Source: Deltaproteobacteria bacterium (lineage in GTDB: Bacteria > Desulfobacterota > Desulfobacteria > Desulfobacterales > Desulfobacteraceae). Taken from it: 9,464 nt of DNA. Below, one piece after another: positions 6,205 through 9,464 of the stretch (position 1 is its first letter; each line of letters opens with the position of its first letter). The translations under genes and the position numbers were made by a program. The stretch lies in NCBI GenBank assembly GCA_019314105.1, contig JAFCZY010000043.1, forward strand, positions 1-9,464, in the 5' to 3' direction. Under the pieces are notes generated by a model, which was not told where the DNA came from, searched no databases, and saw nothing but the letters and a program-made list of their open reading frames with translations.

Positions 6205-7878
6205 TTATCTTTTTTTAAGTTTTGCCCAGGCATCTCGCATTGTCACGGTTCTGTTAAAAATTGGATTGTTTTTGGTGGCATCTTTAGAATCCAGACAAAA
6301 ATATCCAAGTCTTTCAAATTGATAGACAGTTTCAGGGGTGGCATTTGCCAGGCTTTTTTCCAGCTTGCAGGATTCAAGTTCTTTCAGGGAGTCGGGATTT
6401 AAATTTTCAATAAAATCCTGTTTTCCCTGTTCCGGATCTTCATCTTTGAACAGTCGGTCGTAGAGCCTTACTTTGGCATCACTGCAATCAGTGGCATTGA
6501 CCCAGTGGATGGTGCCTTTGACTTTCCGTCCGTCCGGGGCATTCCCGCCTCTTGTTGCCGGATCATAAGTGCAGATCAGTTCAGTTACAGTGCCGGATTC
6601 GTCTTTGATAACATCCTTGCAGGTAATAAGGTAAGCATATCGTAGCCGAACTTCTCGTCCCGGGCCCAGGCGGAAGAATTTTTTCGGCGGATCTTCCATA
6701 AAATCATCCTGTTCCACATAAATCTCCTTGGAAAAAGTGATCATCCTTGTACCCATCTCTTCTTTCTGGGGATGGTTTTTAGCTGTAAGCTCTTCTATCC
6801 GGCCATCCGGATAATATTCAGTGGTTATTTTCAAGGGGTTTAATACGCCCATGACCCGGGGGGCTTTTTCATTCAGGTCATTTCTCAGACAGCTTTCCAA
6901 GAGCCCCATATCAATGCGGCTGTCTTTTTTGGAAACACCGATAATATTGCAGAAATTTCTGATGGACTCAGGGGTATATCCTCTTCTTTTCATACCTTCC
7001 AGAGTAGGGAGCCTCGGGTCATCCCATCCGTGAACATGATTTTCCTCCACAAGTCGTTGCAGCTTTCTTTTACTTAAAATCGTATAATTAATGTTCATTC
7101 GAGCAAATTCAATCTGCTGGGGATGGCAGGGGGTTTCAAGCGCATCCAGGGTCCAGTCGTACAACGGCCTGTGATCTTCAAATTCAAGGCTGCACAGGGA
7201 ATGGGTGACGCCTTCCAGAGCATCTGAAAGACAATGGGTAAAATCATACATGGGATAAATACACCACTGGTTACCGGTTCTGGGGTGGACGGCCTTTTTT
7301 ACCCTGTAAATGATGGGATCACGAAGATTAATGTTGGGCGACGTCATATCGATTTTTGCCCGGAGCGTATGCTCACCCTCATCAAATTCACCCTTTTTCA
7401 TCCGTGCAAACAGGTCTAAGTTTTCCTCAATCGATCGTTCCCTGTAAGGACTGTCTTTCCCCGGTTCGGTCAAGGTGCCACGGTATTCCCTGATGTCATC
7501 AGCACCGAGGCTGCACACATAAGCTTTGCCTTTTTTAATCAGGTCAACGGCAAACTCATGGAGTTGGTCAAAATAGCCGGATGCAAAAAGCGCAGTTCCA
7601 AATTCAAATCCCAGCCAGTTGACGGTTGATTTGATGGAATCGATATAGATTTGTTTTTCTTTTGTCGGGTTGGAATCATCAAATCTTAAATTGCACTTGC
7701 CGTTAAATTTATGGGCCATCTTAAAATTCAGACAAATGGATTTTGCATGCCCGATATGAAGATAACCATTGGGCTCAGGAGGGAAACGGGTGACAACGCT
7801 ACCCTTATTTTTATTGTTCTTTATATCTTCTTTGATAATTGATTCGATAAAATGCCCTTTTGTAATTTCTGCTTCCAT
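6205..7878 (-). CDS. glnS: Glutaminyl-tRNA synthetase
   Basis: GlnRS charges tRNA-Gln directly with glutamine, so this organism need not rely wholly on the GluRS plus GatCAB amidation route. The 557 residues match the E. coli length. The class Ib catalytic core shows RFPPEPNGYLHIGHAKS (31-47, with HIGH at 41-44), RFDDSNP (65-71), CIYPMYDFTH (206-215), HRPLYDWTLDAL (236-247), GWDDPRL (284-290) and ILSKRK (267-272) as the KMSKS equivalent. The C-terminal beta-barrel anticodon domain has HWVNATD (458-464), RLYDRLF (471-477), QFERLGYFCLDS (520-531) and FNRTVTMRDAWAK (541-553). These features are GlnRS-type rather than GluRS-type. The ATG has AAGGA at 7890-7894, 11 nt upstream. A 79-bp gap with a possible promoter separates it from the upstream gene. 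Confidence 0.98.
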   Translation of the reverse strand: MEAEITKGHFIESIIKEDIKNNKNKGSVVTRFPPEPNGYLHIGHAKSICLNFKMAHKFNGKCNLRFDDSNPTKEKQIYIDSIKSTVNWLGFEFGTALFASGYFDQLHEFAVDLIKKGKAYVCSLGADDIREYRGTLTEPGKDSPYRERSIEENLDLFARMKKGEFDEGEHTLRAKIDMTSPNINLRDPIIYRVKKAVHPRTGNQWCIYPMYDFTHCLSDALEGVTHSLCSLEFEDHRPLYDWTLDALETPCHPQQIEFARMNINYTILSKRKLQRLVEENHVHGWDDPRLPTLEGMKRRGYTPESIRNFCNIIGVSKKDSRIDMGLLESCLRNDLNEKAPRVMGVLNPLKITTEYYPDGRIEELTAKNHPQKEEMGTRMITFSKEIYVEQDDFMEDPPKKFFRLGPGREVRLRYAYLITCKDVIKDESGTVTELICTYDPATRGGNAPDGRKVKGTIHWVNATDCSDAKVRLYDRLFKDEDPEQGKQDFIENLNPDSLKELESCKLEKSLANATPETVYQFERLGYFCLDSKDATKNNPIFNRTVTMRDAWAKLKKR

Positions 7879-7925
7879 TTATCTTTGTATCCTTGCTGTT
7901 AGTATTAACTATAAATGTTTTATTT

Positions 7926-7954
7926 ATCATATATTGGATTTATCAGGCAAACAA
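7926..7954 (-). promoter_or_regulatory. Possible glnS promoter
   Basis: On the minus strand, TTGTTT (7949-7954) and TATGAT (7926-7931, five of six consensus bases) are 17 bp apart. They lie in the gap between the adenine-deaminase-like gene and glnS. The -35 box matches only three of six bases and nearly touches the upstream stop codon. Transcription would begin near 7919, giving a leader of about 40 nt. The region is AT-rich, so chance matches are easy. Confidence 0.35.
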
Positions 7955-7957
7955 TAA

Positions 7958-9464
7958 TCACCGGGTATTGGCAATAATCCCACGGGTTTTCCCATCTTTC
8001 AGGTTGACAAGCCCTTCTTCGCATATTCTTAAATAAGGGATGGCAGCACTGGTCATGGTAATCAGGGATAATATCGGATCTTCAAAAATAATTCCGAGTT
8101 CTTTTGCCGCCTGATTGACCTGTTCAGTTCTTTCGGCAATCTCCTTAACGGAAAGATCCGACATAATGCCCATAATGGGCATGGGAAGTTCAGCCAGTAC
8201 TCTACCCTTTGCACAGATGACGACTCCCCCCGTAAGCTCACCGATTCTGTTCACTGCCAGCGCCATATCTTCTTCATCCGCCCCCATAACCGTGATATCC
8301 CGGGTGTCCCAGGAGGCACTGGTGGCAAGGGCACCCTGTTTCATCCCCACACCTGAGATCAGGCCGGTAAAGCATTTGTTTGATGAATTCACTCGATCTA
8401 TGGCCGCAATTTTGACAATGTCCTTTTCAACATCCCCCATAATCTGGCCGTCAACAACTTTCATGGGCAGTATTTTTTCTTTGGTGACCAGCATGGTTAT
8501 TTTTTCAATGATTCTCACATCTGCCTGTTTTGTTCCCTCAGGTGCGGATATCTTAAAATCATCTTTTTTAAATATTTTTTTCAGATTCACACTGTTCAGG
8601 CTTTCTTTTGAATATTTATGGATTCTTGGAAAAATCTTGCATTTTCCATCCCTGGCAACTACTTTTCCGTTGCTGATCACCCATGCCGGTGTTATCTTTC
8701 GAATATCAGGAATAATGCACAGGTCTGCAAACCGCCCCGGTGCAATGCCACCGATCATATGATCAATTCCAAAGTGTTCTGCGACGTTTAATGTCGCCAT
8801 TCTGACTGCATCCACAGGGTGAAAACCCAAATCAATGGCTTTCTGAACGACATATTCCAAGCCCCCTTTTTCGATCAAAAATTCCGGAGACACACTGTCG
8901 GTTACCAGGATCATCCGTCGAAGATCCACGCCCGCATCTTTTATTTTCGAAATTGCTTCAAGATCTTTTCGAACGCCCCCTTCACGGGCCATGACATAAA
9001 GCCCCATTCTTAATCTTTCCAGAGCCTGATCCATATTGATGGCTTCATGGCAGGATGACACCCCAGTACCCACATAAGCCGCCAGTTTTCCTTCCCTGGC
9101 ACCGGCAGAATGTCCTTCTACCGTTTTTCCCAAAGCTAACGCCCGGTTCATCAACGGCAGAATATCTTCCGAGTCCTGGAGCACCGACTGCCAGTATACC
9201 TCGCCCAGGCCCAATACATCGTTCCGTTTTAAAAGCATTTCCAGCTCATCTTCAGGAATCCCGCCCGCTTCTTTGCTAATAGAAATCATCACGGGAGCCG
9301 TGTTAAACACCTTGACCGGCTGATCCTGGTAGGATTCAATAAAATCAATTACGCCTTTAAGCCCTCCAACAGGATAGGCTTCCAGGGTTTCAGTCACAAG
9401 ACAGGTGGTTCCACCAGCGATTGTATGGTTTAAAAATTCTTGTGCTGAAAAATAATTGGCAAGA
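7958..9464 (-). CDS. Adenine-deaminase-like amidohydrolase (5' end outside window)
   Basis: The frame is open from the window edge (9464) to TGA at 7958-7960, giving about 501 residues. Roughly 70-90 N-terminal residues, including the expected HxH metal motif, lie outside. An internal GTG (9395-9397) is not the start, because family sequence (AQEFLNHTIAGGTTCL) continues upstream of it. Visible landmarks of the Ade family are LGLGE (Glu near 9200), EGHSAG (His near 9110), CHEAI (His near 9047), VTDS (Asp near 8897) and GGIAPGRFADLCII, then the adenine deaminase C-terminal domain with GxKxGALATS and PMPIMGIMSD. Two motifs differ from B. subtilis adenine deaminase as I remember it: TDPHE is TETLE here, and SHDSHN is SWDTRD. 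It may therefore act on another purine or related amidine. No gene symbol is given for that reason. Confidence 0.85.
   Translation of the reverse strand, partial: LANYFSAQEFLNHTIAGGTTCLVTETLEAYPVGGLKGVIDFIESYQDQPVKVFNTAPVMISISKEAGGIPEDELEMLLKRNDVLGLGEVYWQSVLQDSEDILPLMNRALALGKTVEGHSAGAREGKLAAYVGTGVSSCHEAINMDQALERLRMGLYVMAREGGVRKDLEAISKIKDAGVDLRRMILVTDSVSPEFLIEKGGLEYVVQKAIDLGFHPVDAVRMATLNVAEHFGIDHMIGGIAPGRFADLCIIPDIRKITPAWVISNGKVVARDGKCKIFPRIHKYSKESLNSVNLKKIFKKDDFKISAPEGTKQADVRIIEKITMLVTKEKILPMKVVDGQIMGDVEKDIVKIAAIDRVNSSNKCFTGLISGVGMKQGALATSASWDTRDITVMGADEEDMALAVNRIGELTGGVVICAKGRVLAELPMPIMGIMSDLSVKEIAERTEQVNQAAKELGIIFEDPILSLITMTSAAIPYLRICEEGLVNLKDGKTRGIIANTR

Noticed and set aside
6193..6216. 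Hairpin plus T-run between cysS and glnS as a terminator
   Set aside because: Only four base pairs (AAAC with GTTT) can form with a workable loop, and the T-run is part of the glnS coding sequence.
8115..8762. 215-codon open frame antisense to the adenine-deaminase-like gene
   Set aside because: It has a serine/isoleucine-rich, low-information composition typical of a reverse-frame shadow, and the opposite strand carries clear family motifs.
1..9464. CRISPR arrays, tRNA or rRNA genes, and insertion sequence ends
   Set aside because: No regularly spaced repeats, cloverleaf-like segments or transposase frames were seen by eye in either strand.

Overview
The window reads as ordinary chromosomal DNA from an anaerobic member of the Desulfobacterota (formerly Deltaproteobacteria), most plausibly a Desulfobacterales relative. 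This is inferred from protein style and from the nnr–tsaE–lysC gene order, which I recall from that phylum. No marker in the window settles the genus. Almost all of the DNA is housekeeping: six complete core genes and two genes cut by the window edges. One small accessory patch lies near the middle.

Layout. Positions 1–3080 hold a minus-strand cluster read right to left: tag (3-methyladenine DNA glycosylase), nnr (NAD(P)H-hydrate repair), tsaE (tRNA t6A synthesis ATPase) and the first 131 codons of lysC (aspartate kinase). nnr and tsaE overlap by 4 bp, and tsaE–lysC are 29 bp apart. Positions 3081–4160 hold an accessory patch on the plus strand. It contains a RhuM-family gene broken by what looks like an internal deletion plus frameshift, a possible 10-codon leader ORF, a 16-bp palindrome near a possible promoter, a 27-bp palindrome inside the coding sequence, and a terminator-like hairpin. 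Positions 4183–6196 hold a clear sigma70-type promoter followed by ispF and cysS, which share one base. On the minus strand, glnS (6205–7878) converges on cysS with only 8 bp between the stop codons. An adenine-deaminase-like gene (7958–9464) follows, with its N-terminus outside the window.

How the genes relate. tsaE, cysS and glnS all serve translation. ispF belongs to the MEP isoprenoid pathway, lysC opens the aspartate amino acid family, and nnr and tag are repair functions for damaged cofactor and damaged DNA. They do not form one pathway, and I see no new multi-gene system. The two things most worth a second look are the decayed RhuM gene with its palindromes, and the adenine-deaminase-like protein. 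The latter keeps the family fold motifs but has lost histidines in two motifs I remember as conserved in true adenine deaminases.
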